A stretch of 64,000 nt of DNA. It comes from Neodiprion pinetum. Its lineage: Eukaryota > Arthropoda > Insecta > Hymenoptera > Diprionidae. Position numbers and translations under genes: made by a program. Positions 34,861 to 46,700 of the stretch are shown here, piece after piece (positions within the stretch are counted from its first letter, which is position 1; each line of letters starts with the position of its first letter). The DNA is taken from assembly GCF_021155775.2 (NCBI RefSeq), contig NC_060236.1, positions 16,356,519-16,420,518 of the forward strand, written 5' to 3'. The notes beneath the pieces were generated by a model. It made no database searches and was not told where the DNA came from. It saw only the letters and a program-made list of their open reading frames with translations.

Positions 34861-36360
34861 AATTCCGCTGAACTTCGTGACACGTCCCAAATGCATCACA
34901 TCCAAGAATGGGTTTATTTTTTTTGAAGAAATCAAAGTCTAGGGGGTCTAATGAATGCGCAAGATCATTTTTTGAAAGAGTTGACTTACCGTAATTTCTA
35001 GAGTGTCGCGACAAAATATGCTAATATTAATGAAATTATTGAAGTGCAGTCGACTCTCTCAATATCACCTCTCGCTATAGAGCCGCTTCGCCTCAAGAGA
35101 GCTCAGCAGCTTCCGTCACTACACCAGTTGAACAAAGGGTAACCGCAATTTTGCCAGAAACTCTCGCCATAGGGCAACAAAAGTGAAATGTTGAAAGAAA
35201 ATAGCGTAGTTGTTATGGACTTTTGGCGGGCCTATTGGGAGAGTCTCAGTTCAAAGCACCATAAATGCATGTCGAGCTCGTTGGTGGGGGTATGCTCCCA
35301 AAGAAATATCCTCCCTTACACCCCCATGACCGACTTTATTGAGAGTGTCGACTGTATACGTGATGAATTTCGTATCCAGTTGTCGGATCATAGAGTCTCT
35401 GCATCCTTCGATTCTTCGCAGAAGTGACATGGTTTTTACGTACTCCTGATGACCCTGATTTTAATTTTTTTCTGTTACGCGATGCTAAGGATTTTCACTC
35501 AATATTACTATGAAGTGTGTAAAGTTATTTCGAAGAAGTTGGCTCATGGATCAGCGAATCATGGATTTAGCGAGTCTGAAATCGCAAAAACCATAGTGGA
35601 AATGAAGAAACTTGCACAAATGATTTCAAATTTTCCTAATACGTTCCCATGAGATATGTGTCAGCACGATAACTCGATTATCCCGTTAGAATCTACGTGT
35701 ATCGTTGGATATAAAATTCCCGGAATGCACTCGTAACAAATTGTCTAATAAATTTTAGGGTTGCGTCGAATCACGATATTTTGCGGATGAAATGTTGTAA
35801 GGTTTGAAAGATACGTACTCGAGGGACTTTTCAGCGAGATTGTCATTGAATTGTATTTTCAGTCTCCTTCAAATATATCGATTTTCAATTTACCAGTGCA
35901 CTCAGAGAAAAATGTGGTTGACTTTGCTATAAAAAATAGTGTGCTGAGGGGACAATACGAATTTATAGTTAATAGAACTTATTGCATTATGTTGTTCCAA
36001 ACTATGAACTTATTGTTACATCTGACAAAAGTTGTATGGTTAACGATACAACAATGAAGACCTAACCATGTTTAAACATTAGTGAGATAAGCGTGATAAA
36101 CTTATCGTTACTCGATTTATAATTTGGAAATTCAATACAGAAATTTTAGATTGCAGTTTGTTAACTTTACTATACGAGTTGAGTAGCTTCATAGTAAATG
36201 TATAGTAAAACTGTGGAATGAAAAAAAATAGATAAGGAACTCGTAGATAATTCATGTCAATGATTTTTCGTGAGCGCAGATACCATTTTGACAACTTATC
36301 AGTAGCTACAACCGTTGCAAACGCATTCTGGATCGATTAAAACCTAGCGCATCATTTTTT
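34861..36360. other. No gene recognised; one interspersed repeat copy at 35720-35900
   Basis: The part at 35720-35900 matches 15960-16135 in the same orientation. At 35904 it is followed by CACTCAGAGAAAAAT, a word that recurs inverted at 52784-52798. The rest holds only chance frames. Confidence 0.45.
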
Positions 36361-36429
36361 CCTAACCGGAGCTCGAACCCCATTCGTTCGCAATGTTCGG
36401 ATTATAAGTCGGGCACCCTACCTACTACG
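36361..36429 (-). other. tRNA-like sequence (Ile-UAU-like), split by a LINE
   Basis: On the minus strand the sequence reads GTAGTAGGTAGGGTGCCCGA (A-box-like region), CTTATAA (would give anticodon UAU), and GGGGTTCGAGCTCC (B-box/T-arm-like). The stems pair poorly and the acceptor ends do not match, so it is a pseudogene or the head of a tRNA-derived SINE rather than a working tRNA. Its 5' part continues at 41962, on the other side of the inserted LINE. Confidence 0.4.
36416..36429. repeat. 14-bp target-site duplication, 3' side of the LINE
   Basis: CCCTACCTACTACG occurs here and again at 41962-41975. The two copies flank the complete LINE exactly: poly-A (as T run) at 36431-36441 on this side and the LINE 5' end on the other. 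Confidence 0.9.
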
Positions 36430-37290
36430 CTTTTTTTTTTTATATTAAGTTTTTATTTATTGATGAGGTAGCCTTACACGTTTTCTGGTGTTGTAGCGTA
36501 CAATAAAACTTACAAATAGGCGCTTTGTATTGGTATTTTTATGTGGAGCTTTGGGCTATATTTATAGCGTGACTGTAAGCTCTGATGTTTCTATGATGTA
36601 TCTTATCATTTATTGTTTTTATTGTGTATCTGTTTTATATAGCGATGGCTAGTAGTCATTTTTTTTTTTTTTGCCTGGAAAAAGAAGTGTTGTGTTGTCG
36701 GCTGTGTTATTACAAAAAAAACCACGTTGTTTATGTACATAGTTTGTGTTGATAGGGATGTGAATGGTAAAGATTAGGCGTGTATTACAGCGTTATATAT
36801 GCTTGTTACTATATGTGTATTCTATCTTAATTCTAGTTGGGGTTTCTTCTAACATTTTTTTTTCCCCTTAAATATATTTATTTTTAGTTTTTATTTTATT
36901 TTATTTTTCTTCTTCGTTTAGTTTTCCTGTGAGGGGGGACCCCTGACTGGGCTAACCTCTCTCTTAGCATCTCTATGTGTTTGGCTGTGTGATCTAGCCA
37001 GAAATATCTTTCATGATCCAGTCGATGTGTATCGTACTTGTCTATTTCGGGTAGAGTGGTGTCATATATCAGGTGTGTGCATTTTCTGTGATATGTGTAT
37101 AGCTGGACGGGAGTTTCTTGTTTGCTGCATGTTTTTTCCAGTGCATTAGTATTGATACGTTATTATGGTATTGTATAATTCCGTTTCTGTCGTGTAATAT
37201 GAAGGCCTGTGGTTGTATGTAGCCGGTGGATGCTGTAATGGCTGTGATTATTGGGTCGGGGCGGCTGAATGCTTTTATTATTATCTAAGT

Positions 37291-40240
37291 TTATCTTTCG
37301 TTATGTAAGTGTGTTATGTTGGCAAAGTAATCTCGTGTCAGTTTTAGTATGAAATTGTCGATTCTTGTGATTTCTGCTTCTTTATATATAATTTGGTTTT
37401 TAACTCTGTGTTGATAGAGGGATTCAGGGGATCTGTGTATAAATAGTGCCGTTCGAAGACAGTTTCTTTCAAAAAGTCTTAGCTTTTCGGATTGCGTGGC
37501 TCCTAAATTCCATAGAACTGGGGCCGCATATGTCAGGATGGGGCGAATAAGGATCTGATGGACGATTATTTTTGGTTTCGGTGTTATGTGTTCATTGTGT
37601 AATAATCTACCAAGCGAATGGTATCTTGCCTTGGCTTTTTGGATTTGTACCTTTTGATGTTTAGTGCCTCTCACCAAATTGTCAATGTTAACACCTAAGT
37701 ATTTGACAAGGTTTTTGGTTGGGATTTGTACGGGATCTCTGGTTTCCGGGTTGTGTGTGGTTATAACGAATTCGTGTATTTTTTCTTTATTTGTTTTTGA
37801 AAGATAGTTACATACCCTTCTGAAGAGTATGGACTCGCATTTCGCTGAGTTGACTCTTAGGTTCCATATGGCATAGAGGTTATTAACTTTATTAACTAAT
37901 GTTTGTAATTTTTCCTGTATTTCGGAGATTTTATAAGATAAGATCGTCGGCGTAGGCTATGGAATGTGTGCTATTGTTATTGTTGAGTTGGAAGGAGTTC
38001 AGAATATCGGCTGCGTATATGTTGAAAAGTAACGGGGAGGTGACAGTGCCTTGTTGTAGTCCGTTTGTTATGTTGAAGAATTTAGTTGAGGTGTTTTTCC
38101 CATCCCAGATATTGAATTTTCTGTCATGTACCATGTCCCATATTACATTTCGTAAATGTAGTGGGAATTCTCTTTTTAGCAGTTTATATGCGAGTCCTAC
38201 TGGCCAGACGGAGTCGAATGCTTTTTCAAGATCAATTAGAGTTGCTCCGACTAATTTTCCTTTGGGGAGGTATGAGTTTACATCTGAGAATAGTTTGTTG
38301 ATTGCGTGAGTTGTAGAGTGGTTGTTTCGGAATCCGAACTGGTTGTTTGGTATGATATTTTGGTCTGCACAGTGTTGTAAGATAGGTTTTAGTATGGTTA
38401 TTGCAAAGACTTTGCTAACTGCTGGTGTGAGGCTAATTGGTCGGTAGCTCGCTGAGTCGTGTGGGTTTTTTTGTTTTTTTAGTATTGGACAGATTTTTGA
38501 TGTTTTCCAGGCTGTGGGGAAGTATTGATAGTTTAATGCGTTGTTGAAGATGACTGTGAGGTCTTTAACTATTTTTGTTGGTATGTGTTTTAGTATGATA
38601 GGGGGTATGTTGTCCGGACCAGAGGAGGATTTGTTTGGGAGTTTTTTTAGTATTTTTTGTACTTGTGTAGTATTGGTGAAGTAATCTTGGTTTTGCATCG
38701 GGCAGTGGGCCTTGTTGGTGGCGCTGAACGTAGTCAGGGTTTGCGAATTGTGTCTGTATGTTTCGAATTCTGTTTTAAATTCGTTGATTTTTGCGTCTAT
38801 TAGTTCTTTGAGTCGTGTATTATTATTAAGGTATCTTGGAGAATTTATTGTTTAATAGTGCGCTCCGAGCACGTTAAGTACATCCTGTGGGTTGGCTATT
38901 ATGTGTTTGTTATTGTCTGTATGTACATTGTTTAAATTGATGTCGGCTCTTTGTATAATGTTATTATTAGTATGTATGCGCATTGGTTGAATTATGTTGG
39001 GTATCTTTGGGCGGAAAATGTTGTTTATAATTGGGAAGAATTTGTCTGGGTTCCGATGGTCTATGTTTTTGTATATTTTTGTCCAGTGTTTTTCTATGCT
39101 AATTCTGAATTGCTCTTGTAAGAGTTGTTTTGTGTTTTTGAATAGTGATTTGAGTGTTCTCGTTAGGGGGGATATTCCTTGGAGGTTAGTGCGATTGTTT
39201 TTCTGTAGGGCTGTGAGGAGTTTTCCTTTATGTTTTTGGAGTTTCCTGATGTTTCGGTTTAAGTAGATGTTTGTGTTGTTGATTGGTTTGTATCTTGGGA
39301 CGTGTGTGATGATTGCGTCGTTTATGTGTTTTGTGATGTTATCAATGTAATGTTCTACCTCTGCTATTGTTAGGTTGTTATTGTCGGGTGGGGATATTGT
39401 GTAAGAGTTGTTTAGTTCGTTTCGGAATTTGGTCCAATCGGTATTTTTAAAGAGGAATTTGTGGGGCATTTGCGCAGCCTCTTTTGACGTTATGGGAGTG
39501 TCGAGTTCTATTCGCATTAATAGTACTTTGTGGACACTGTCGTATTGTAGGGTTTGTAGTTTTTGGTTGACCAGGTTGTCGAATTTGATTGAGCTGTCGG
39601 ATATACAGAGGTCTATGGTGGTTTGGGCGGGTATGAAGGTATATGTTGTGGGGGCGATGATTTTTGTTCTGAGAAGTAGTGAGTTGTCGGTCACCCAGTT
39701 GCGGAGGTATCTGCCTCTAACGATGGTTATCCGGTCTCCATAGTCTGTGTGTCTGGCTTTAAGATCTCCTGCTATTATATATTTGTTTTTGTGATTGTGA
39801 AGTTTTAGCAGTCTGAAAATGTCGTTGAGCTCTCTGATAAAGATTTCTTTGGTATTGCAGATATTGGTTGCATATACTAATGATGAATAGCTCTATGCTA
39901 CCTTGATTATCGTTGTTTTTTGTATTGAGTTTAATAATCGTGAATTCTATTATCGTGTTGTTTATGGGAGTGGGATAATATATGGGGGTTATGTCGAGTG
40001 TTTTTTTGTATATGATGGCTGTACCTCCTCCTTTCCGCGGTGGTGGTCTGTCATTCCTGATAATATTATATTCGGGGAAGAATATTCTATGTGTGTGGTT
40101 AAGGTTAGTTTCGGAGATAAGTGCTATGTCAATATTATTGTTCGTAATAAAATTATGTAAATTATACCTTCGTTGATGTGTTCTGATAGACTGCACGTTA
40201 ATAGCAGTAATTGTTAGGTGTTTCGTGTCTTGATTTGGTG
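37291..40240 (-). pseudogene. LINE ORF2 (endonuclease, RT, C-terminal domain)
   Basis: The endonuclease starts near 40220 (LTITAINVQSIRTHQRR, IALISETNLN, then RKGGGTAIIYKK). Its catalytic GGDFNA equivalent reads AGDLKARH near 39770, after a frameshift at about 39890. The RT lies at 37931-38698 with LPNKSSSGPDNIPPIIL, ASYRPISLTPAVSKV, LEKAFDSVWP, GLQQGTVTSPLLFN and YADDLIL. A one-base shift directly after YADD creates a TAA stop at 37931-37933. The remaining domain (37291-37930) continues with ARYHSLGRLLHNEHI and RPILTYAAPVLWNLGA. At least three frame breaks make it inactive. ORF2 would nick the target and copy the element RNA. Confidence 0.88.
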
Positions 40241-41590
40241 TGTTTGGTATCTGGTCGGGTGTAGCGTTGGGTATTGGGCATGTATCCATTGTTGTCTGTT
40301 GCTTTTCGATGCCTAGATGTTCGTATAGGTTGTTAATTCTGTGACTATTGAAGTCGATTTTTGAGCTGAGGTTGCTGATAGCGATCGTCATTGCTGTGAT
40401 AATGTCAGATTTGAGAGTTTTTGCCCAGTGGGGAGGGGTTTCACTCGTATCTGGAAGGGTGTGTGTTTGTTGTTGTTGTGTGGTATGCAGGATTTGTTGT
40501 GTTGTTTTATTTGATGTTGCCTGTGCGAAAGAGAGGCCTTGCTTTATCGTTCTATGTGCTGTGTGTAGCGTTTGTGCTGTTTGTTTCTGGTTAGTTGTAT
40601 TATTGGCTCGGATTATCTTGATAATGAATTTGTAGTACGGACATCCCTTGTAGCTGGATGGGTGTCCTGTGCTGCTGCAGTTTGCACAGCGTAGTTTTTG
40701 TTTGTCGGTTTCGGTTGTAATAGTGCATTTTCCGGGTGCATCGTTATCGCTGCGTTTTACGCATCTGTATGGCATGTGGCAGTTTATGTTGGCGTGTCCC
40801 AGGCGCTGGCAGTTACTGTATTGGTGTATTGCATTTCGCTTGAGGTGTTCCCACCGGATTTTCTGATGCGCTAGGAATTTAATATTTTTAATATGCGTGA
40901 GTTTGCTGTCGTGTGTCAGATGTACGATATATATTTTTCTTTGTTGGTTTTCATTGTTTGTTTTGAGTTGTGTGACTCTGTCGATTTTTGTGTTCGGTAG
41001 ATTTAATTCTTTCAGTTCCTCTAGTATATCGTCTTTGTTGTAGTCTCCGGCTATTTCTTTGAGTACGATGGATTTGGTCTTAGTGACTTTGGTGTGTACG
41101 TAAAGTATTCGACCTTTGCGGCTTTTAGAGCTGTTGTTACTTGCGTGTGCGTGTTGATTGTATCAGTTTGGACGGTTGCTTCGTTGGTATCTGTGGCTCT
41201 GATGAAGAACTTTTCTTTTTGGATATTGGCTTTATTGAGTAGCGAGATTGTCTCTCGGATACTTCTTATATTCATTAATCTGATGGGGGGAGCTTTTGAG
41301 TTAGCTTGTGTTTGGGTGAGCTGCTGGCTTGTCGTTTTTGTTTTTGTGTTGTCTGGGGTTTCGTCTTGATTGTGATTGGCGATTTCCATGTGTTCATTAT
41401 CGAACAGTGACTCGTAGCTATTGGTTAAAGGTATCAGTGTTTCGTTATGATTCGTGTTGTTTTTTACTTGTCTTTTTAGGTGTTGTTCATCCGCTGTATT
41501 GTGGGTGCGATTCTGCATTCTCGGCGTTATCGACGCTTGGGTCACGACTACGTGATAGTTGGAGGTTGGGTTGGTGGCTGGTGATTCCAA
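40240..41590 (-). pseudogene. LINE ORF1 (Gag-like) with zinc knuckles
   Basis: The N-terminal part (41051-41590) is polar, then has the Jockey Gag core PPIRLMNIRSIRETISLL and VEYFTYTPKSL. A frameshift near 41065 moves the reading to the frame that contains the zinc knuckles (LRCANCSSTGHPSSYKGC, intact; the upstream knuckle has Tyr for its first Cys). A coiled-coil-like segment (AISNLSSKIDFNSHRINNLY) follows. ORF1 binds the element RNA. Here the frame runs without a stop into the ORF2 endonuclease, so the ORF1 end is inferred from domain content. A start at 41590 is the first in the frame; its exact codon was not verified. Confidence 0.75.
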
Positions 41591-42048
41591 CGCGTCTTTT
41601 GTTCCTATATTCTCGGATGAATGTTTTGTATTCTTTGTTCATAGCTTGTATGGATATTTTTGGGGTTGATTTTCAGTGCACTTTGTTCACTTTGTTATCT
41701 GTTCCCGGTTCAGATTTTCTTTTTTATGACGACATTTTTAGTTTATGCGTCGAGGTTTCCCACGTAGTGGGGCCTCTATGGTTTATTTCGTGTCTATTTA
41801 TTATTTTTTGTTTTTGCCTTGTTGAGAGGATGATAGTTGATAGTTTATTATCTGATTTGTGTACGATTTGTTGTGGTTAATGGGTATGAGTTGATAGTTT
41901 TTGCGATTTATGTGCTGTATACGACCGAGCGTCCGTGCGTTCCGAACGCCGAGGTGATACTCCCTACCTACTACGACAAACTACTTTATGAGAATCTATG
42001 ACTTTATTTGATTCATAATACAATGCACGGTCCATACGGGCATGACGG

Positions 42049-43066
42049 TGTTACGTTCCGAGAGGAACGTTTCGAGTCGACTCTGATTCGCCGCGTGATT
42101 TAAATTGTTCTCCTGACTTACGTAGTTGGTGTATGTAAATCTCGGGAATCCGTTGATCAGCTCCTCAGATCTTCTCGTTCAACTCGCCTACAATTCTGAG
42201 AGTTTGTTAGGTAGGGCTCGTGCCAACCATCACTATGCGTGATTGAAATAATTATTTATGACAACACTTGGGTTAATTACACATTTATTAACGGTCTCCT
42301 TCTAGTTCTCGATGGTAGGTTTACAATCGTGGTACAGATTGGTGTTAATCACTATCGCAGTGACAAACTGTTAACAAGTCTCGAAGGTTCTGAATGACTT
42401 ATAATGATTTTATTCTAGGATTTCGGTAGAGGTCTGATCTGTACTCTATGATGTCTGAAGTTCTTCTACTTATTCTGTTTTTTGGGAAGGTTGACTTAGA
42501 GGGAAAATAGGAGGAGTTCAAAAGGAGTCGCGGTTTCTCGCGGGTCTCGGATGATTGGTTGAGGATGATGAAAAAGTTGGGGGTAAGGTTTCTGGTTCGT
42601 GCGTGGGATCTCGGTGGCGGATTGGCGCGAGGTGGTTGGTTAAGAGAAGCAAGCGGCGAAGCGCTGACTGGTCTTGTTTTTGTTAAAATAAGGGCGCTAT
42701 CCTGAATTCTGGGAATAGGGGTTTCTTTCTCTGTGAGCTATCCGTGATTTATCTTCCCTCGTTTCCGGTGTTTTGTCTTTTTGGTTATCTTAACTGTTGC
42801 AGGTTTATTACTTTGGGTTATTACGGTTGAATGGGAAAAAATATATATATAACATGTATGTTATGAATTTGACTGATGAAATAACGGTTAATCTAGCGTG
42901 TGAGGACTGTTGATATAAGAATTTGGACGTTGTGATGGTAACTAAGTGCGTTGGTATTAATCTACGACTATCGGTAAGAGCACGTAGGGCTCTCTTATGG
43001 TAACTGCACGCTGGTCAGGTAGAGCGCAGAGAGGGCGCCGCCGTGGATACCGGCTGGCACGTAACA
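42049..43066 (-). repeat. 3' LTR of the gypsy element
   Basis: It starts TGTTACG and ends CGTAACA (7-bp inverted ends). On the minus strand a TATATATA stretch (about 42841-42852) is followed by AATAAA (near 42802-42807), plausible promoter and polyadenylation signals, but no mapping is possible from sequence alone. Confidence 0.95.
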
Positions 43067-43077
43067 CCTCCCCCGTT
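43067..43077 (-). other. Polypurine tract
   Basis: On the minus strand AACGGGGGAGG directly precedes the 3' LTR. This is the expected position and composition of the plus-strand primer for reverse transcription. Confidence 0.8.
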
Positions 43078-43716
43078 AAGATTCGAGCGTCCTCGCTCGA
43101 AGTAAGCGAGTGCTGTTATACCGACGTGAAGTTTCCATAATTCGATTACTTCTAAGGGTTAACGTGATAAATCATATAACATATTACATAAAATTGTGAA
43201 TCACTTAAATTTACATGAAATTAATAATGAATTATGATTACTTGAATAATAGTAAAGTATAGTGAACAGAATATTGATTAACTAGATATAAGTGAATATA
43301 CTTAGAGTGGATATAATAGTGCTTAATGTCTGATATTTTGATTATTCTAAGAGTATATACGATTAAGGTAAGTAATATTGATATAAATGCCAATTATTAT
43401 TCTATGATTAAGGCATGAATTATATAATGTTTGAAATATGTAGTGAATATACTTAAGATTATTCATAAAAAAAATTTTAATTTTATAAGCTATTATGTGA
43501 ATTATTACAGTTCTATGTAATATTTTGGTATTATTATTATATATGTTATATTCTATGAATTATTCTATGAGTTCGGATCTTTGTAATCTGAGGTTGTTCG
43601 TTTCTATAAGATTGATTGATTTATTTCGTATATAAGTAAATTTTCTGAAGATTTGTATACTTCCGATTCTAGTATAAATTTCATCAGCAATCCGAGTAAT
43701 TGAAATTTGAATTTGG
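43078..43716 (-). other. Untranslated region between pol and 3' LTR
   Basis: About 640 bp of very AT-rich sequence downstream of the pol stop, without an open frame. An env gene, if ever present, is absent. Confidence 0.7.
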
Positions 43717-46700
43717 TTAATAAGCTATCTTTGCTCTGTCACAATGAATTATTTTACGTTTGTTTTTCTCTAATTCTATTTCTATATCATTCTTTTCTGG
43801 AAATATTTCTGTGATTCTGTACGGTCCCTTGTAATTGTCATCTAGCTTTCCTGTCTTTTGATTTTTCACTAGATAAATGCTTTGTCCTATTTTGAAATCA
43901 ACTGGATTTATTTTTCTGTCGTAATATTGTTTCGATCTGGCTTTAGCTTTTTCTAAATTTTCGCGTGCTGTATTTCGAATTTCTATAGTTTTAAGCATTA
44001 GGTTCTTTACGTAGTCGTCGTAGGTCAGAGTTTCGTCGAGGGGTGGGAATTCTGAAGGCATGCGGGCGTTCCGTCCGTAAACTATCTCGAATGGGGTGTG
44101 GTTTGTCCCTTCGTGTCTGCTTGTATTGTAAGAAAATGTCGCGTGAGGCAACCATTCGTCCCAGTCTCTCTTCGTTAAATAATGTTTTAGATAATCTACA
44201 AGTACTTGATGGCTTCTTTCTAAAGAACCATTTGATTGAGGATGGAATGCTGTAGTCTTGAATTGTGTGATTTTGAATGCTTTTGCGACTCGTCTCATTA
44301 CTTGACCAATGAATGCTGCTCCTTGATCTGTTAATATTGTTTTTGGACATCCGTATTTACAGATAAAGTTTTTCACAAATGCATCTGCAATATCTTCAGC
44401 AGTTGCATGTACTAACGGTATTGCTAAACTGAATTTTGAAAGATTGTCTTGCATGGTCAATACATACTTGTAACCGTTTGGGGATGTTTCGAAGGGTCCG
44501 ACTATATCTAGCGCTACTTTGTCAAATACGTCTGCAGATGTGTCTGTTATGACCATAGGTTGTTTAGTTTTAATGCGCGTTAGTTTTTTCTTTTGACAGC
44601 TGACACATTTCTTTATAAAATCTTCTATTTGCTTTTTCATATTATCCCAAAAATATTTCTGTCGAATTCTGTTATACGTTTTCGTGATACCTTTATGTCC
44701 TGCGATCGGAGATTCGTGATTTTCTTGTATTATTCTGAGTCTGATATCTGGAGGTGGAATGATAATTTTGTCTTTACAGATCGTTATGATAATTTGTGTT
44801 CCGGCGAATACCTGTCTAATGATATTTTTAATTTTAATCCATCCAAGATCGTTTATTCCACTTTTACCTTGCGATATGCTTGCTGTTTTAATATTCAAAT
44901 CTTCCATATTCTGTTTCAAATGTACAAATGCATCGTAATAGTTATTTTCCAAAGGTGTGTCTTGTTTATGTTCTTGAGTAACCAATGCGATTATTCGTTT
45001 CTTTGGTGTTCCTAATATAATGATGTGTCCTATCTGATATTCTGTGACTGGTTTAATGTTTTTCAAGTATCCTTTTTCATCTAAAAATTTACCTATCTCG
45101 CCTAGTGCTATTCCGTTAGTGGAAATGAAGCATAGATAATTATCTTTTCTCATTTCTAAATTGTCTCGAGTTTCTATCAAATTAGTAAATTCTTGTCTTG
45201 GTAATTCTACTGAGGCTTGCGAATCGTCGGATACTGTGATATCCGATACGTTATCTAAGTTACTTATTTCAATTGATTTGTCTTCTAGATTCTGTGGATC
45301 ATTAAGTTCTACTATTGCATCTAGATCTGGTAAAGCGTTTGAAATATTTATCGATATCGGATTTCGTTGGCTCTGAGGATCTGGAGTTATATATGTTTTC
45401 GAAGATTCTTTGTTAACATTCTCAAGTGAAGCTAGGTTCTTGGGAGTCTGCAAAATTTCCGTTGCCTGTTTTCTAATTTTTCCAGTGCTAGTTTTGTTTC
45501 TTGCGGCTTTAGGTTTTGAAGGTTTATTTGCATGGGTGCTTTGGTGGCCTTCTAAACCTTTGTAACATGCGTATTTATATGTCGGTCTATGTTGTCTCGT
45601 TGTACGTCGGGGTTCTGGCATGTGGTTTATACCACTGTTAGTGTTATTTTTTCCTGTATTTTTGATATTTTGTTTAGACGCAAGAGTTCTCGGTTTTATG
45701 GTCTCGGTCTCCGTTATCTGTTCGTGTCGAACTGGTAATTGTTCTGTCCTTTGCTTATCTCTAGCGTCGCTTCCGCTTGAGGATGTGTTTATTGTTTCAT
45801 GTCCGAGATCTTGGAGCGTTTCGTCAACGTCCATCTTTTGTGTGGTCTCAAAGGACTTGTTTATACACATGGGTTCTTGCAAGGGGTGTACGTCTGCCTG
45901 AACTGTGATTGTATTAGATTTTTCGCTTCCCGAAGCTGATGCAACGTCTAAGGTTATAATGCGTCTTCCTGTACATTCCTTGTCCAATTCTATTTTGTCA
46001 TGAAATTTCTTTTGTTTCGAAATTACGTCATTCGTCTTTGAAATAGGGTATGGAGTAATTTCGTCGGCGTCTGTCGTTACTTTCAAATTATCTGTAATAG
46101 TTTTACGTCTTGTTCTAAGTAATGGTGAAGGTGTAAATTCAGCTGTTTTAAAAGAACGTTTCTTTAATAAATCTCTGGCTAAGCTTCTCTGGAAATTATT
46201 CTTCCTATTGCTGGAAGGTGTTCCTGAACCTGTCGGTGTATTATTAATATTTGGCACGGATACAATCTTAGGGGTGTGAATAATCGTAGCTGAAGTATGC
46301 TCTTGAGTGGGTGTCGGGGGTGAGGCTAGAGAATGCCCGCTTTCTGTGACGACTATAGCTGTATTTTGTCTTATACTAGGTATACTCGATTCCATATTAC
46401 TTTTATTAATTCTATGCTTTACTGGATTTAATTTATAAGAATCATCGCTATCCAGTGATGAGGATTCAGAGTCTACATAATCTGGGAGTAACGTAGATTG
46501 ATTTTTCTTTGATCTTTCATCCATCGAAGACGAAGATTGAGAATCTGATTCTATTTCTATGATAACAGATTGTTGATTTTCATTCGATTTATTGCTAGCT
46601 AAAGTTCTATGATTTTCTGGAGAGTCTGATAGTTCATCCGATGATGAATCTTCGTATTCAGAACGATGTCTGAATGGAGTAAAGCGTTTAGCACTTGATT

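Larger units (their letters stand above)
36430..41961 (-). mobile_element. Full-length Jockey-like LINE (5.5 kb), inactivated by frameshifts
   Basis: The 14-bp TSD and a poly-A tail define the ends precisely. From 5' to 3' on the minus strand: 5' UTR (41591-41961), ORF1, ORF2, then a T/G-rich 3' UTR (36442-37290). It inserted into the tRNA-like sequence. Full length with few lesions suggests a moderately young insertion. Confidence 0.88.

Noticed and set aside
43078..43716. Possible env gene downstream of gypsy pol
   Set aside because: The interval is AT-rich with stops in all frames; no signal peptide, furin-like site or transmembrane segment.
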